Assembly (NCBI RefSeq): GCF_900114825.1 | Contig: NZ_FOUI01000013.1 | Location: 1 to 64,000 of the forward strand | Source of the DNA: Halopseudomonas yangmingensis | GTDB taxonomy: Bacteria; Pseudomonadota; Gammaproteobacteria; Pseudomonadales; Pseudomonadaceae | DNA length: 64,000 nucleotides | Direction of reading: 5' to 3' | Shown: positions 39,641 to 50,189 of the stretch, in pieces | Numbering within the stretch: position 1 is the stretch's first letter | Layout: each line of letters starts with the position of its first letter | Position numbers and translations under genes: made by a program | The notes under the pieces: model-generated | Told to the model about the DNA's origin: nothing | The model's input: only the letters and a program-made list of their open reading frames with translations | Database searches by the model: none

Positions 39641-42052
39641 ATGATCAGCATTACCCTGCCGCTCAGCGGCATGAACTGCGCCAGCTGTGTGCGCCGCATC
39701 GAACAGGCGGTCAGCGGTTTGCCCGGCGTCGGACGCATCGAGGCCAATCTGGCGGCGGAAAGCCTGCGTCTTGAACTGCAGCGCCCGGAGCAACTGGCGG
39801 ATGCCTGCAGTGCAATCCAGCGCGCCGGTTACGGGGTGATCAGCGAGGAGCGCCAGCTGCAATTCGACAACCTGACCTGTGCCGGCTGCGTGCGCCGGGT
39901 GGAAAACGCCCTGCTCGGTGTGCCGGGGGTGATTTCCGCCGAGGTCAACCTGGCCAGCCAGCGTGCCCGCGTGCGCCTGCTGCCGGACTGCGACAAGTCA
40001 CAGCTGTTGCAGGCACTGGAGAGCGCCGGCTATCCCGGTCGCTGGCTGCAGGCCGAGGGCGAGGATGCCAGCGAGTCCGTACGCCGCGAACAGGCGCTGC
40101 GCGCTGAGCGCTTGCGGCTGATCATCGCTGCCGTGCTGAGTGCCCCGGTGGCCTTTGCGATGTTCCCGGAAATGCTCGGCCGGCACGACCTGATGACTCC
40201 GGCCTGGCTGCAACTGTTGCTCGCGTCCATCGTGCAGTTCGTGTTTGGCGCGCGCTTTTACCAGGGTGCCTGGCATGCCCTGCGCAACCGCACCGGCAAC
40301 ATGGACCTGCTGGTGGCCATGGGCACCTCGGCCGGCTGGCTGCTGAGCACCTGGCATGTGTTCACTACCCCGGCCGGACAGATGCCGGTGCTGTACTACG
40401 AAGCCTCGGCGGTAATCATCTGCTTTGTGCTGCTCGGCAAGTATCTGGAGAGCCGCGCCAAGGGCCAGACACTCGAGGCGATCCGCGCGCTCGGCCAGCT
40501 GCGCCCCGATCAGGCGCGCCGGCGCAGCCGCGAGGGTGATCAACTGGTGCCGGTTGGCGAATTGCGCCTGGGTGACCGGGTGGTGGTGCTGCCGGGCGAG
40601 CGGATTCCGGTGGACGGGCTGGTGCGCAGCGGCACCAGCCATGTGGATGAATCCATGCTTACCGGCGAGAGCCTGCCGGTCAGCCGCGAAGTCGGCCAGC
40701 AGGTCAGCACCGGCAGCCTGAATCAGGACGGCCAGCTGATCATCGAGGTGCAGGCACTGGGACAGGACACCCTGCTGGCGAAGATCATGCGTCTGGTGGA
40801 AAGCGCCCAGGCCTCGAAGGCGCCGATCCAGCGGCTGGTTGACCGGGTCAGTGCGGTGTTTGTGCCGGTGGTAGTGGTGATCGCCCTGCTCACCTTCAGC
40901 ATTGGCAGTCTGCTGGTGGGGACTGAACAGGCACTGCTGAATGCAATTGCCGTGCTGGTGATCGCCTGCCCCTGCGCTCTGGGTCTGGCGACACCCACCG
41001 CGATCATGGTCGGCACCGGCGTGGCCGCGCGCCATGGCATTCTGATCCGCGATGCCGAGGCGCTGGAGCGGGCACACCGGGTGGATACCCTGGTGTTCGA
41101 CAAGACCGGCACCCTGACCCGTGGCACCCCGGCGGTGCTGGCCTTCGAGGCGCTGGCCGGGGCTGATCCGGCACAGGCGCTGCGCCAGGCCTATGCCCTG
41201 CAACGCCAATCCAGCCACCCTCTGGCCAGAGCCTTCTGCAGCTATGCCGAAGCCGCCGGCCTGCCCCCGGTGGACGCCGAGCAGGCCAGCAACCAGCCGG
41301 GGCGCGGCAGTCAGGGCGTGCATGCCGGCCAGCGCCTGTGGCTGGGCAACCGGCTGATGATGCAGGAGCTGGGACTGAACCCCGAAGCGGACAGTCAGCG
41401 GATTGCCGCGCACGAGGCCGAGGGCCGCACGCTGTCGTGGCTGGCGGGTGACGTGGATGGCCAGCCGCAGCTGCTGGCGCTGATCGCCTTTGCCGATCCG
41501 CTGCGCGAAGGCTCGGCCGCGACCATTGCCGAGCTCAAGCGCCAGGGCATTGCCAGCTGGCTGCTCAGCGGCGACAGCCAGGCCGCCGCCAGCAGCGTGG
41601 CGCGCCAGCTGGGTATCGAGCAGGTGCGCGCGCAGGTGCTGCCGGCGGACAAGGCCGAGCATATCCGTGAGCTGCAGCAACAGGGACGGGTGGTGGCGAT
41701 GGTCGGTGATGGCATCAATGACGCGCCGGCGCTGGGGACTGCAGATGTCGGCATGGCGATGGCCAGCGGCACCGATGTGGCCATGGCCAGCGCCGGCATC
41801 ACGCTGATGCGCGGCGATCCGCTGCTGGTGCCGGCGGCACTGGATATCGCCCGGCACAGCTGGCGCAAGATTCGCCAGAACCTGTTCTGGGCCTTTGTCT
41901 ACAACAGCCTGGGCATTCCGCTGGCGGCGATCGGCCTGCTCAATCCAATGATGGCCGGCGCCATGATGGCCGCCAGCAGCGTCAGCGTGGTCAGCAATGC
42001 ACTGCTGCTGAAGCGCTGGAAGCCGTCGACACAGAAGGATAGTGCTGGCTGA
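39641..42052 (+). CDS. copA: Copper-exporting P-type ATPase
   Basis: P1B-1 ATPase of 803 aa exporting Cu(I) from the cytosol. It carries two N-terminal heavy-metal domains, GMNCASC (C13, C16) and LTCAGC (C80, C83), then an eight-helix transporter core with the CPC site (C443-P-C445), the phosphorylated Asp in DKTGT (D487), TGES in the actuator domain and GDGINDAP in the hinge. It ends [15 protein letters not shown] precedes the ATG by about 8 nt. It is 28 bp after nhaP2 and could share its transcript. No CueR-type regulator or CopZ chaperone is next to it. Repeat locus C follows it. Confidence 0.95.
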   Translation: MISITLPLSGMNCASCVRRIEQAVSGLPGVGRIEANLAAESLRLELQRPEQLADACSAIQRAGYGVISEERQLQFDNLTCAGCVRRVENALLGVPGVISAEVNLASQRARVRLLPDCDKSQLLQALESAGYPGRWLQAEGEDASESVRREQALRAERLRLIIAAVLSAPVAFAMFPEMLGRHDLMTPAWLQLLLASIVQFVFGARFYQGAWHALRNRTGNMDLLVAMGTSAGWLLSTWHVFTTPAGQMPVLYYEASAVIICFVLLGKYLESRAKGQTLEAIRALGQLRPDQARRRSREGDQLVPVGELRLGDRVVVLPGERIPVDGLVRSGTSHVDESMLTGESLPVSREVGQQVSTGSLNQDGQLIIEVQALGQDTLLAKIMRLVESAQASKAPIQRLVDRVSAVFVPVVVVIALLTFSIGSLLVGTEQALLNAIAVLVIACPCALGLATPTAIMVGTGVAARHGILIRDAEALERAHRVDTLVFDKTGTLTRGTPAVLAFEALAGADPAQALRQAYALQRQSSHPLARAFCSYAEAAGLPPVDAEQASNQPGRGSQGVHAGQRLWLGNRLMMQELGLNPEADSQRIAAHEAEGRTLSWLAGDVDGQPQLLALIAFADPLREGSAATIAELKRQGIASWLLSGDSQAAASSVARQLGIEQVRAQVLPADKAEHIRELQQQGRVVAMVGDGINDAPALGTADVGMAMASGTDVAMASAGITLMRGDPLLVPAALDIARHSWRKIRQNLFWAFVYNSLGIPLAAIGLLNPMMAGAMMAASSVSVVSNALLLKRWKPSTQKDSAG

Positions 42053-42056
42053 ACAA

Positions 42057-42275
42057 ACCCCGGCAGCCCTGCGGGCTGCTCTGCCGACTGACGTCGGCGG
42101 GCCCAGAAAACCAGTCGTCGGCCGAACGCGAGCGCGCTGACTGCACGGCCATTGGGACCGCCGAATTTATTCGGCCAGCACGGCGCAGCAGTGCGCTGGG
42201 GTTGGAGTGCTGGTGGAGCCGCGCTGAAACCCGGCAGCCCTCTGGGCTGCTATGCCGACTGACGTCGGCGGGCCC
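42057..42275. repeat. Structured extragenic repeat locus C
   Basis: Two direct units at 42058-42105 and 42230-42275 (CCCGGCAGCCC...GGGCTGC, then GCCGACTGACGTCGGC, then GGGCCC) flank an inverted unit at 42154-42201 (GGGACCGCCGAATTTATTCGGC, then arms AGCACGGC...GTGCGCT). These match the hairpins of loci A and B with local base changes that keep the pairing, such as ATGAATT against CTGACGT in the second stem. The locus lies between the stops of copA and flgL, which converge. Confidence 0.82.
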
Positions 42276-42299
42276 GCAAAGCCGGGAAAGCTGTCGGTG

Positions 42300-43532
42300 T
42301 CAGCGCAGGATGTTGAACAGGCTCAAGCCGTTGATCTTGACGAAGCTCTGCTGCGACGCTTCAAGCAGGATGGTTTGCATACTCAGGCGACTCAGTGCTT
42401 CGGCGTAATCCAGGTCACGCAGCTCAGACTGGACGGTCTGGTTCAGCAGCACCAGGTTTTCGTTTTCCAGGCGCCGTGAATCAACCACATTCAAACGCGC
42501 ACCTATCTCGGTCTGCTTGGTCAGAACAGTCCCCATGGCGTTGTCTATGTTCAGCAAAGCACCGGCAACGGCATCACGGGTGGCGTAGTTGCCGGTCTGG
42601 TTATCCGAGGAGCTCTCCAGATCTTCACGCAGGATGCGCAGCGTATCCAGGATGCCGCGTTTTTCCTCACCACTGGCTTCCACGGTAAACGTGTCGCCGG
42701 CTTGCGGCTCGCCGTTGAGAATCACCGCTACGCCGGCGTGGCGAATGGTGTACTCATTGTCATCGTTCGGGCTGAGCTGGCCACTGACCGGCGGCGCCAG
42801 CGGGTTTCCCGCATCATCCAGCACGTCGTATTCGGTGGCGCTGGTGAAAACAATCTGGATGCCGTTGGCCGGGAACTGGGTATCAAAGCTGTTCTTGTTT
42901 TCCACTATGCCACGTGAGATATAGCTGCCCCCGGCATTGACTGTGGCCGCTGTGGTTACCCGGTTTACGTTAAGGTTGTCGAGAAACAGCGATTTGCCGT
43001 TGTCATTGATGGCAATCATCTTGCCGCTGGCAATGGCGATCTCCCGCTGCCCTTCGTCTCCCTGATAGTTGTAGGAGCCGTCCGGGTTGCGGATGAAAGG
43101 CTGAATCTTGCCCTGGTTACCGGAAAACAGGTATTCGCCACGGGCATTGCGTGAATTGAACAGCCCGTACAGCTCATCCTCGCGCTGCTTGAGTTCCTGC
43201 GCCAGGCTGATGCGGTCCTGCTGATTGAGGGCACCGTTACCCGCCTGTACGGCAATTTCCCGGACCCGCTGCAAAATGTTAACCACGGAATTGAGTGTGG
43301 TCTCTTCCTGCGCCAGGCTGTTTTCCGCCGCTATCTGGTTGTTCTTGTACTGCTGCAGCTGACCGGCCTCCTGATCCAGCTGCAGCAAACGTACCGATGC
43401 CACCGGATCATCAGCCGGGGTGAGAATGCGCTGGCCGGAACTGATCTGTTGCTGGGTCTTGGTCAGGGTGGCGTAGTTTTTCTGCAGTCCGCCGACCCCG
43501 GTATTGAATGCCTGCAAGGTAGAAATGCGCAT
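42300..43532 (-). CDS. flgL: Flagellar hook-filament junction protein FlgL
   Basis: Second hook-filament junction protein (HAP3), 410 aa. It has the conserved N-terminal helix MRISTLQAFNTGVGGLQKNY, followed by ISSGQRILTPADDPVASVRLLQL, and a C-terminal helix with LDYAEALSRLSMQTILLEASQQSF. I chose the ATG at 43532 because it gives the Pseudomonas-type MRIST start and has GAGG at a 9-nt spacing; the ATG at 43538 is too close to that site. It is the last gene of flgFGHIJKL, 12 bp after flgK. No terminator other than repeat locus C follows. Confidence 0.94.
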   Translation of the reverse strand: MRISTLQAFNTGVGGLQKNYATLTKTQQQISSGQRILTPADDPVASVRLLQLDQEAGQLQQYKNNQIAAENSLAQEETTLNSVVNILQRVREIAVQAGNGALNQQDRISLAQELKQREDELYGLFNSRNARGEYLFSGNQGKIQPFIRNPDGSYNYQGDEGQREIAIASGKMIAINDNGKSLFLDNLNVNRVTTAATVNAGGSYISRGIVENKNSFDTQFPANGIQIVFTSATEYDVLDDAGNPLAPPVSGQLSPNDDNEYTIRHAGVAVILNGEPQAGDTFTVEASGEEKRGILDTLRILREDLESSSDNQTGNYATRDAVAGALLNIDNAMGTVLTKQTEIGARLNVVDSRRLENENLVLLNQTVQSELRDLDYAEALSRLSMQTILLEASQQSFVKINGLSLFNILR

Positions 43533-43543
43533 AGTCATGCACC

Positions 43544-45541
43544 TCAGCGGAAGGTATTGATCAATGTATCGAACACTGAGCGGGCAACTTGAATCAGCTG
43601 CGCCGAGGCGTTGTAATGCTGCTCGAACTTGATCAGATTGGAAGCCTCTTCATCCAGGTTCACTGCCGATACCGAGTCGCGGTTGTTCACTGCCTGGCTC
43701 AGTACCGCCTCACTGGCCTCCACATCCATGCGTGCCTGGGCGGTAAAGGTGCCAACCCGCTGGACCAGTGAGCCATAGGCATCCACAAAGTTCAGACCCG
43801 ACGCGCCGCCTTGCAGCCCGATGCTCGCACGATTCTGCAGACCGATCAGGTTCAACGCATTGCGGTTGTCGGATACCCCGATGGTGCCATTGGTATCAGC
43901 ATTGTATTCCAGGGTGAACCGGTCACCGCCCTGCGGTGTGCCGCTGATGGTGAACTGTAGGGTAAAGGCACCACCAGGATCGGTCCAGGTCAGCTGGTTC
44001 GGCTGTCCGGGCGTCAGGGTGGCCGGTGTCAGTGTGCCGCTGGCCGCAGAAATACCGCCAGCACCGTCATAGGTCAGCTCCACCGGCAACAGCCCATTGA
44101 GCGCCGGCATGTCCAGCGGCACCTGGGGCGCATTGCTCCAGCTGATCACCTGAGGCTGACTGATACCGGCATTGCCGCGATTCTGCAGATTGGCCTGGGC
44201 AGTCGTCGGGCTGGCCAGCGCCAGCTGCTCGGGTTGGCGCATGGCAACACCGATACTGGCGGTGGCATTACGTGTGGGCGTCAGCAGGAAACGGTCACCC
44301 TGGGCAAAGCTGCCGGCCATCGCACCCACCGAGAAACCGTCAATCACGGCTGGCGGCACATCGTTGATGTTGTACTGCCCGGCAAAGGTGTTGTCACTCA
44401 GGCGGCGCAGGGCATAGTTGCCGGCGTTGTCGACAAACTCCAGTGCGTAGTCCGAGGTGGTCAGCTTGCTGGTATCGCTGATGGTAACGCCAAGCTGGGC
44501 GCTGTCGTCGCTGTTGCCGATACGTGCAAGACTGCGCTGGTCAACGAAAGCTGCACTGTTGATGTCGCGAAACAGCGGGTTGCCGGCATTCCCGAGCAGA
44601 TCCAGGCCCTGCCCGAGCTGGCTGTTGATTTCCGAGGAAATCGACAGCGCCAGACGGCCGACACTGTTGAAGGCTTCGTCCAGCACCTCACCACGAAAGC
44701 GCAGCAGTCCGCCAATTTCGCCGCCGGTAATCAGGTCGGTCACGCCCTGTCGGGCACTGGCATTGACCAGCTGAATTTCCGCACGGCCCGGATCACGCAG
44801 CCCCGGCACTACCTCAAGACTGGAGGCTTGCGAGCCCACCACCAGCGGTTGTCCGGTACCGATAAACAGGTTGATGGTGTTGTCATCCTGTACCGATGCC
44901 GTGGTGCCGATATAGGTATTGAGTTGACGAATGGCTTCATCGCGGGCGTCGATCAGGTCGTTCGGCTGACGACCGCTGGAGGCAGCAATGGCAATGGCGT
45001 CGTTGTAACCGGCGACGCTGGCAGCCAGCCGGTTGACCTGGTCGGTGACCAGACCCAGTTGCTTGTTGACAAAGCCGTTCTGGGTTTCCAGCTGGCTGTG
45101 CAAGGTATTGAAGCGACTGGTCAGACCCTCGGCCTCCGCCAGCACCAGTTGCCGCGCCGGAATGTTGGCCGGATCTTCGGCAGCGGTCTGCAAGGCAGCA
45201 AACATCTTTTCGATACCCGGACCGATACCGGTGGTGGAGCCGCCCAGCAGGCGATCAAGCTGGTCGATCTGGCTCTGGTAAGCCTTGGCATCACTGTTGA
45301 TCGAGGTGCTTATCTGTACCTGGCTGGTCAGGAAGTCATTGTAGATGCGCCGGATATCGACAACGGTGGCACCGGAGCCGATGTAACCGCCACCGCTGAA
45401 CTGCGCAGGGCGGGTTGCCTGCAGCGCTTCCTGGCGCGAATAGCCGGGCGTGTTCAGGTTGGTAATATTGTGGCCGGTGACCGACAGGTTGGTGCGCGCG
45501 ATAGACAGCCCGCTCAGGCCAATGGATAACAGGTCAGACAT
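43544..45541 (-). CDS. flgK: Flagellar hook-associated protein FlgK
   Basis: First hook-filament junction protein (HAP1), 665 aa. It has the N-terminal rod/hook motif SIGLSGLSIARTNLSVTGHNITNLNTPGYSRQE, a long variable central part with several Thr/Gly/Asn-rich domains, and the conserved C-terminal end DEEASNLIKFEQHYNASAQLIQVARSVFDTLI. The ATG at 45541 is close behind flgJ (3-bp gap) and in the flgF operon. Length is within the Pseudomonas range. Confidence 0.94.
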   Translation of the reverse strand: MSDLLSIGLSGLSIARTNLSVTGHNITNLNTPGYSRQEALQATRPAQFSGGGYIGSGATVVDIRRIYNDFLTSQVQISTSINSDAKAYQSQIDQLDRLLGGSTTGIGPGIEKMFAALQTAAEDPANIPARQLVLAEAEGLTSRFNTLHSQLETQNGFVNKQLGLVTDQVNRLAASVAGYNDAIAIAASSGRQPNDLIDARDEAIRQLNTYIGTTASVQDDNTINLFIGTGQPLVVGSQASSLEVVPGLRDPGRAEIQLVNASARQGVTDLITGGEIGGLLRFRGEVLDEAFNSVGRLALSISSEINSQLGQGLDLLGNAGNPLFRDINSAAFVDQRSLARIGNSDDSAQLGVTISDTSKLTTSDYALEFVDNAGNYALRRLSDNTFAGQYNINDVPPAVIDGFSVGAMAGSFAQGDRFLLTPTRNATASIGVAMRQPEQLALASPTTAQANLQNRGNAGISQPQVISWSNAPQVPLDMPALNGLLPVELTYDGAGGISAASGTLTPATLTPGQPNQLTWTDPGGAFTLQFTISGTPQGGDRFTLEYNADTNGTIGVSDNRNALNLIGLQNRASIGLQGGASGLNFVDAYGSLVQRVGTFTAQARMDVEASEAVLSQAVNNRDSVSAVNLDEEASNLIKFEQHYNASAQLIQVARSVFDTLINTFR

Positions 45542-45544
45542 GGC

Positions 45545-46672
45545 TTACACCCTCCCCTCTGCGCCCGAAGCCGCAGTCTGTTGCGCCAGGCGCTGGTCGC
45601 CCAGCAATTGGCGGGCAATCTGGTTTACCTTGCGGGCGTACTGCGGATCAGTCGCATAGCCGGCCGCCTGCAGTTCACGGAAGAACGCCGACGGATCGCC
45701 GCTTACCTGCAATGCCTTGCGGTAGCGGCCATTGTTCTGCAAGAAGTCGACATAGTCGTCAAAGCTTTGTTCGAAAGACTCGTAGCTACGGAAGCTCGCG
45801 CGTTCGGCACCCTTGACGCCATCGCGGTACTCATGGGTCATCACGCTGGCCGACTCACCTTGCCAGCCGCCATGCGCCTTGATGCCAAACAGGTTGTGGC
45901 TGCTGCCCTGTGGACCCTTGATGATGGACTTGCCCCAGCCGGTTTCCAGCGCGGCCTGGGCGACCAACCAGTGCGGATCGATACCCAGACGCTCGGCGGC
46001 ACGTTCGGCCATCGGCAGCATGTTGGCGGCAAACTCCTGCGGCGAGCTGAAGCGTTGCGGGGCGTTAGCGTTATCAACACGGCTGCTGCTGCCTGGCAAC
46101 AGGCGCTCGGCAGCCAGACGCGCACGCAGCGGCTGCCAGTCGGCGGAAGCCGGTGCGGAACCCATCGCAGTAAACTTTTCATTTTTTGACGGCAAGCCAT
46201 CGATCAAGGGCTGGGGAGTGTTGCCTGCCGATTTACTGTCGGCTACCGGTGCCTCGCCCAGCAAGGCCGGATTGCGACTGACCATCGCCAACCGACGTCG
46301 CGCCAGCATGGCTGACTGATCGACAGCCGGTGCCGCCGGTCCGGCAGCGGGGGCCTTGTCGCCCTTGTCCTTGTTCAACTGACGCACCATTACGTCAGCC
46401 AGACCAATGCCCTGGCTCTCGGCCAGATGCATGGTCAGCTGGTTGTCGTGCATGTCCTGGTAGAAGCGGGTCTGGCTGCTGTTCAGCGGGTTGCCCTCGG
46501 CGAACACCTCATTGGCATCGCGCATGCTCTTGACCATCATATTGAGGAACAGCGATTCGAACTGCTGGGCAACACGCCGCAGGGTACCGGGATCGTTCGC
46601 CTGCTTGCCGCTTTTCAGCTGCTGCATGGCGTTCAGATCGGTGTAGCTGAGATTGCTGCCTACGCTGCTCAT
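45545..46672 (-). CDS. flgJ: Flagellar rod assembly protein / muramidase FlgJ
   Basis: Bifunctional periplasmic protein of 375 aa. The N-terminal part (about 30-100) is the rod-binding domain, with RRVAQQFESLFLNMMVKSMRDANEV. The C-terminal part (from about 215) is a peptidoglycan hydrolase (glucosaminidase-type) domain, with AQAALETGWGKSIIKG around the catalytic Glu, and LFGIKAHGGWQGE. It opens a hole in the cell wall for the rod. The linker is Ala/Pro-rich. It follows flgI by 14 bp. Confidence 0.93.
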   Translation of the reverse strand: MSSVGSNLSYTDLNAMQQLKSGKQANDPGTLRRVAQQFESLFLNMMVKSMRDANEVFAEGNPLNSSQTRFYQDMHDNQLTMHLAESQGIGLADVMVRQLNKDKGDKAPAAGPAAPAVDQSAMLARRRLAMVSRNPALLGEAPVADSKSAGNTPQPLIDGLPSKNEKFTAMGSAPASADWQPLRARLAAERLLPGSSSRVDNANAPQRFSSPQEFAANMLPMAERAAERLGIDPHWLVAQAALETGWGKSIIKGPQGSSHNLFGIKAHGGWQGESASVMTHEYRDGVKGAERASFRSYESFEQSFDDYVDFLQNNGRYRKALQVSGDPSAFFRELQAAGYATDPQYARKVNQIARQLLGDQRLAQQTAASGAEGRV

Positions 46673-46686
46673 GACTGTTTCTCCGC

Positions 46687-47796
46687 TCAGATCACCACCA
46701 GCTCGGCATTCAATGCACCGGACTGGCGAAGGGCTTCGAGGATTGCCATCAGGTCACCGGGGGCGGCTCCGACCTGATTGACGGCACGCACAATTTCATC
46801 AAGAGAGACGCCGGGGTTGAAGACGAACATGCGGCTGTCACCCTCTTCGATATTGATTTGCGAAGTCGGTGTAATAACTGTCTGGCCACCGGCCAGGGCA
46901 CCCGGCTGACTGACCTGCGGGGATTCGGTGATGGTCACGCTGAGGCCGCCATGGGTAACCGCCGCCGGCTGCACGCGGACGTCCTGACCGATCACGATGG
47001 TACCGGTGCGCGAGTTGATAATTACCCGGGCGGCGGCATTGCCCTGCTCGACTCGCAGGTTCTCGACCATCGCCAGGTAGTCGACACGGTGGTTCGGATC
47101 CAGCGGCGCACGTACCTGCACCGCGCCGGCATCCAGAGCCTGGGCCACGCCGGGCCCGAAGGTGTCATTGATGCGATCAACGATGCGCTTGGCGGTGGTG
47201 AAGTCCGGGCGGTTCAGGTTGAACACCAAGTGATCGGCGCTGTTCAACGGATTGGCCACACTGCGCTCGACGGTGGCACCACCGGGAATCCGGCCGACGC
47301 TCGGTACATTGACGGTGATCCGCGAGCCGTCGGCGCCCTCGGCACCAAAGCCGCCAACCACCAGATTGCCTTGGGCAATGGCGTATACCTGGCCGTCGAT
47401 CCCCTTCAGCGGGGTCATCAGCAGGCTGCCGCCGCGCAGGCTCTTGGCGTTGCCGATCGAAGACACCGTGATATCAATGGTCTGGCCGGGGCGGGCGAAG
47501 GGTGGCAGGTCGGCGTGGATGGCCACGGCGGCGACGTTCTTCATCTGGATGCGGGTACCCGGCGGTACGGTGATACCGAACTGGGTCAGCATGTTGTTGA
47601 AGGTTTGCACGGTGAACGGGGTCTGGCTGGTCTGGTCACCGGAGCCATCCAGCCCAACCACCAGGCCATAGCCGATCAGCTGGTTGGTACGCACGCCGGC
47701 AATGCTGGCGATGTCCTTCAGGCGCTGCTCGGCCTGCAGGGGCGCGGCAACACACAGGGCCAGAGCCAGCAGCAAGGGGGTGAGAAGGCGAATCAT
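46687..47796 (-). CDS. flgI: Flagellar P-ring protein FlgI
   Basis: P-ring protein of 369 aa that surrounds the rod in the peptidoglycan layer. It has a Sec signal peptide ([22 protein letters not shown]), then the conserved [31 protein letters not shown] and the C-terminal [31 protein letters not shown]. Length and sequence are ordinary. It is 13 bp downstream of flgH. Confidence 0.95.
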   Translation of the reverse strand: MIRLLTPLLLALALCVAAPLQAEQRLKDIASIAGVRTNQLIGYGLVVGLDGSGDQTSQTPFTVQTFNNMLTQFGITVPPGTRIQMKNVAAVAIHADLPPFARPGQTIDITVSSIGNAKSLRGGSLLMTPLKGIDGQVYAIAQGNLVVGGFGAEGADGSRITVNVPSVGRIPGGATVERSVANPLNSADHLVFNLNRPDFTTAKRIVDRINDTFGPGVAQALDAGAVQVRAPLDPNHRVDYLAMVENLRVEQGNAAARVIINSRTGTIVIGQDVRVQPAAVTHGGLSVTITESPQVSQPGALAGGQTVITPTSQINIEEGDSRMFVFNPGVSLDEIVRAVNQVGAAPGDLMAILEALRQSGALNAELVVI

Positions 47797-47809
47797 CTTG
47801 GCGTGCTCC

Positions 47810-48478
47810 TCAGAATGGCCACATTGGGCTCATGAAAAACTGGCTGAGCCAGCCGGGTTGACTGGCGTTGGCAAAGGCACCGGTGCCCGAATAGGTAATA
47901 CGCGCATCGGCCACCCGCATTGAGGGCACGGTATTGTCCGGACCGACATCGTCACTGCGAACCAGTCCGGAAATGCGCACCAGCTCGTTGCCGGTATTCA
48001 GCGTCATCCATTTCTCGCCGCGCACGCGCAGGATGCCGTTGGGCAACACTTCGGCGACGGTGACGGTAATCGAGCCGGTCAGGCTGTTGCTCTGGTTGGC
48101 AGTGGACTCGCCGTTGTTGCTGCGGCTGCCGCCCATGCTGGCACTCAGGTCTGTACCCAGCGTGATGCCCGGCAGTGTCGGCGTGCGCAGTGATACCGAG
48201 CTGTCCTTGCTCATTTCGCTGTCGGCGCTCTTGCGGGCAGTAGTGCGCTCGCTGAGAGTGATGGTGATGATGTCACCAACCCGGTGTGCCTTGCGGTCGT
48301 CATACAGGCTGATCTCGAAGCCCGGTTGATAGATGGCGCCGTTGTTGAGCTCCTGCGGCATCGGTGTACGCGGCATTACCGGGGCATAGGCCGGATCGTC
48401 CGGTTGCGCCGGCATCTGCATGCAGGCACCCAGTGCCAGCGGCAATGCCAGTGTGATCAGGGGGCGCAGGATTCTCAT
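47810..48478 (-). CDS. flgH: Flagellar L-ring lipoprotein FlgH
   Basis: L-ring lipoprotein of 222 aa in the outer membrane. It has a signal peptide ending in lipobox LALGAC, with the lipidated Cys at 19. The family segments are [33 protein letters not shown] and [30 protein letters not shown]; the C-terminus ends [13 protein letters not shown]. It lies 15 bp after flgG and just upstream of flgI. Confidence 0.95.
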   Translation of the reverse strand: MRILRPLITLALPLALGACMQMPAQPDDPAYAPVMPRTPMPQELNNGAIYQPGFEISLYDDRKAHRVGDIITITLSERTTARKSADSEMSKDSSVSLRTPTLPGITLGTDLSASMGGSRSNNGESTANQSNSLTGSITVTVAEVLPNGILRVRGEKWMTLNTGNELVRISGLVRSDDVGPDNTVPSMRVADARITYSGTGAFANASQPGWLSQFFMSPMWPF

Positions 48479-48493
48479 GGCAACATCACTCCG

Positions 48494-49279
48494 TTACAGG
48501 GTCTGGCTGATGTACTGCAGCATCTGGTCGGCGGTGGAGATCACCTTGGAGTTCATCTCGTAGGCGCGCTGGGTGGTGATCATGTTCACCAGCTCTTCCA
48601 CCACGTTGACGTTGGAGTTCTCCAGGGTGTTCTGCAGCACGTTGCCCAGACCGTTCTGGCCGGGGTTGCCAACCTGCGGTGCGCCGCTGGAGGCGGTCTC
48701 GCGGAATAAATTGCCGCCGATCGCCTGCAGGCCGGCCGGGTTGATAAAGTCGGCGGTCTGGATGATGCCCAGCTGCTGAATCCCGGGATCACCGAACACG
48801 GTAATCGAGACGGTGCCGTCCTCGCCCACGGTAAAGGTCTGGGTGTCCTCCGGCAGCACTATGCCGGGCTCCAGCGGAAAGCCGTTGGAGGTGACGATCT
48901 GACCCTCGGCATCCAGGTGAAAACTGCCGTCACGGGTGTAACCGATACCACCGTCGGGCATCAGGATCTGAAAGAAACCGCGACCATTGATCGCCATGTC
49001 CAGCGGCTGTTCGGTAGTCTGCAACGAGCCCATGGTGAAGATCTTCTGGGTGCCTTCCACACGCACACCGGTACCTACTTGCAGGCCGGAGGGCAACTGG
49101 GTGTCCTGGGTGCTCTGGCCGCCCGGCTGACGCTTGATCTGGTACAGCAGGTCGGCAAATTCAGGCCGGTCGCGCTTGAAGCCGGTGGTGGACACGTTGG
49201 CCAGGTTGTTGGAGATGGTTGTCAGCATGGTGTCCTGGGCTGACAGGCCGGTTTTGCTAACCCAAAGTGCGGCGTGCAT
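48494..49279 (-). CDS. flgG: Flagellar distal rod protein FlgG
   Basis: Distal rod protein of 261 aa. It has the N-terminal rod motif LWVSKTGLSAQDTMLTTISNNLANVSTTGFKRDR, the PLDMAINGRGFFQI segment, and the C-terminal ENSNVNVVEELVNMITTQRAYEMNSKVI. It is 44 bp downstream of flgF. Length is the family standard (about 261). Confidence 0.96.
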   Translation of the reverse strand: MHAALWVSKTGLSAQDTMLTTISNNLANVSTTGFKRDRPEFADLLYQIKRQPGGQSTQDTQLPSGLQVGTGVRVEGTQKIFTMGSLQTTEQPLDMAINGRGFFQILMPDGGIGYTRDGSFHLDAEGQIVTSNGFPLEPGIVLPEDTQTFTVGEDGTVSITVFGDPGIQQLGIIQTADFINPAGLQAIGGNLFRETASSGAPQVGNPGQNGLGNVLQNTLENSNVNVVEELVNMITTQRAYEMNSKVISTADQMLQYISQTL

Positions 49280-49323
49280 GTGCTACTCCTGGTGCGTCAG
49301 ACATATGACGCATGCTGTGTTGT

Positions 49324-50064
49324 TCAACTGACCTGCAGAATCCGGTCGGTGGCCTGGGCGTTTTCTTCGACGGTGCGCATCATCTTCACCTGCAGTTCAA
49401 ACTGCCGCGCCAGTGACAGCATCGAGGTCATTTCCTCGACCGCATTGACGTTGCTGCCCTCAAGAAACCCGGTGACCAGACGCATGGCGCCATCCGCCGG
49501 CTGCTCGGCCTGCCCTTGTACCCGCATCAGGCCATCTTCGCCCTTGCGCATCTGGGTCGGATCGGGATTGACCAGCTTGATACGGTCGACCTCGGCCAGC
49601 ACATTGGGGGCCTCGCCGAGGGCGCGGAAACTGATGGTGCCGTCGACACCGATCTCGATCTTGTCGGCCGGCGGAATGGCGATAGGACCGCCATTACCGA
49701 GTACCGGCATACCGGTGTTGGTGCGCAGAATGCCGAAAGCGTCAATATTCAGACTGCCGGCACGGGTGTAGGCCTCGCTTCCATCCGGTGCCTGCACGGC
49801 AATCCATGCATTCCCCTCGGCCGCCACATCCAGCTCTCGCCCGGTTTCAATCAGGGTACCGCTGGACAGGTCGGTGCCGGGGCGTTCGGTCATGGCATAG
49901 GCGCGAGTGGCCAGGCCATCGCCGAATACCGGCATGGAACGGGCCTGTTCGAAATCGCGGCGAAAACCGGTGGTGGTCACATTGGCCAGGTTGTTGGCGT
50001 GCGCCCGCTGCGCCAGCATGTTCTGGCTGGCGCCGCTCATGGCGATAAAAAGTGACTTGTCCAT
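49324..50064 (-). CDS. flgF: Flagellar proximal rod protein FlgF
   Basis: Rod protein of 246 aa with the flagellar rod N-terminus MDKSLFIAMSGASQNMLAQ and ANNLANVTTTGFRRD. The C-terminal EGSNVNAVEEMTSMLSLARQFELQVKMM is typical. The ATG at 50064 has GGGAG about 8 nt upstream; the frame is open 28 codons further. It is the first gene of flgFGHIJKL and follows a sigma-54 promoter at 50118-50135 by about 45 nt. Confidence 0.95.
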   Translation of the reverse strand: MDKSLFIAMSGASQNMLAQRAHANNLANVTTTGFRRDFEQARSMPVFGDGLATRAYAMTERPGTDLSSGTLIETGRELDVAAEGNAWIAVQAPDGSEAYTRAGSLNIDAFGILRTNTGMPVLGNGGPIAIPPADKIEIGVDGTISFRALGEAPNVLAEVDRIKLVNPDPTQMRKGEDGLMRVQGQAEQPADGAMRLVTGFLEGSNVNAVEEMTSMLSLARQFELQVKMMRTVEENAQATDRILQVS

Positions 50065-50117
50065 GCTCTGCTCCCGAATCGACAAGGAATTGCCGTTTTC
50101 TTCTGTCGGGAGAGATA

Positions 50118-50135
50118 AAGCAGAAATCGTGCCAG
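50118..50135 (-). promoter_or_regulatory. Sigma-54 (RpoN) promoter of flgF
   Basis: On the minus strand the 18 bases read CTGGCACGATTTCTGCTT. The GG (-24) and GC (-12) elements have exactly 10 bp between them and flanks close to the consensus TGGCACG-N4-TTGC. The start of transcription would be near 50108, about 44 nt before the flgF ATG. RpoN with FleQ/FleR control is established for flg genes in Pseudomonas. Confidence 0.85.
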
Positions 50136-50189
50136 CTTTATACGGCAAGATCTTGCCGCTATGCAGGGCACCCCTGTGGCGGGGCGCTT

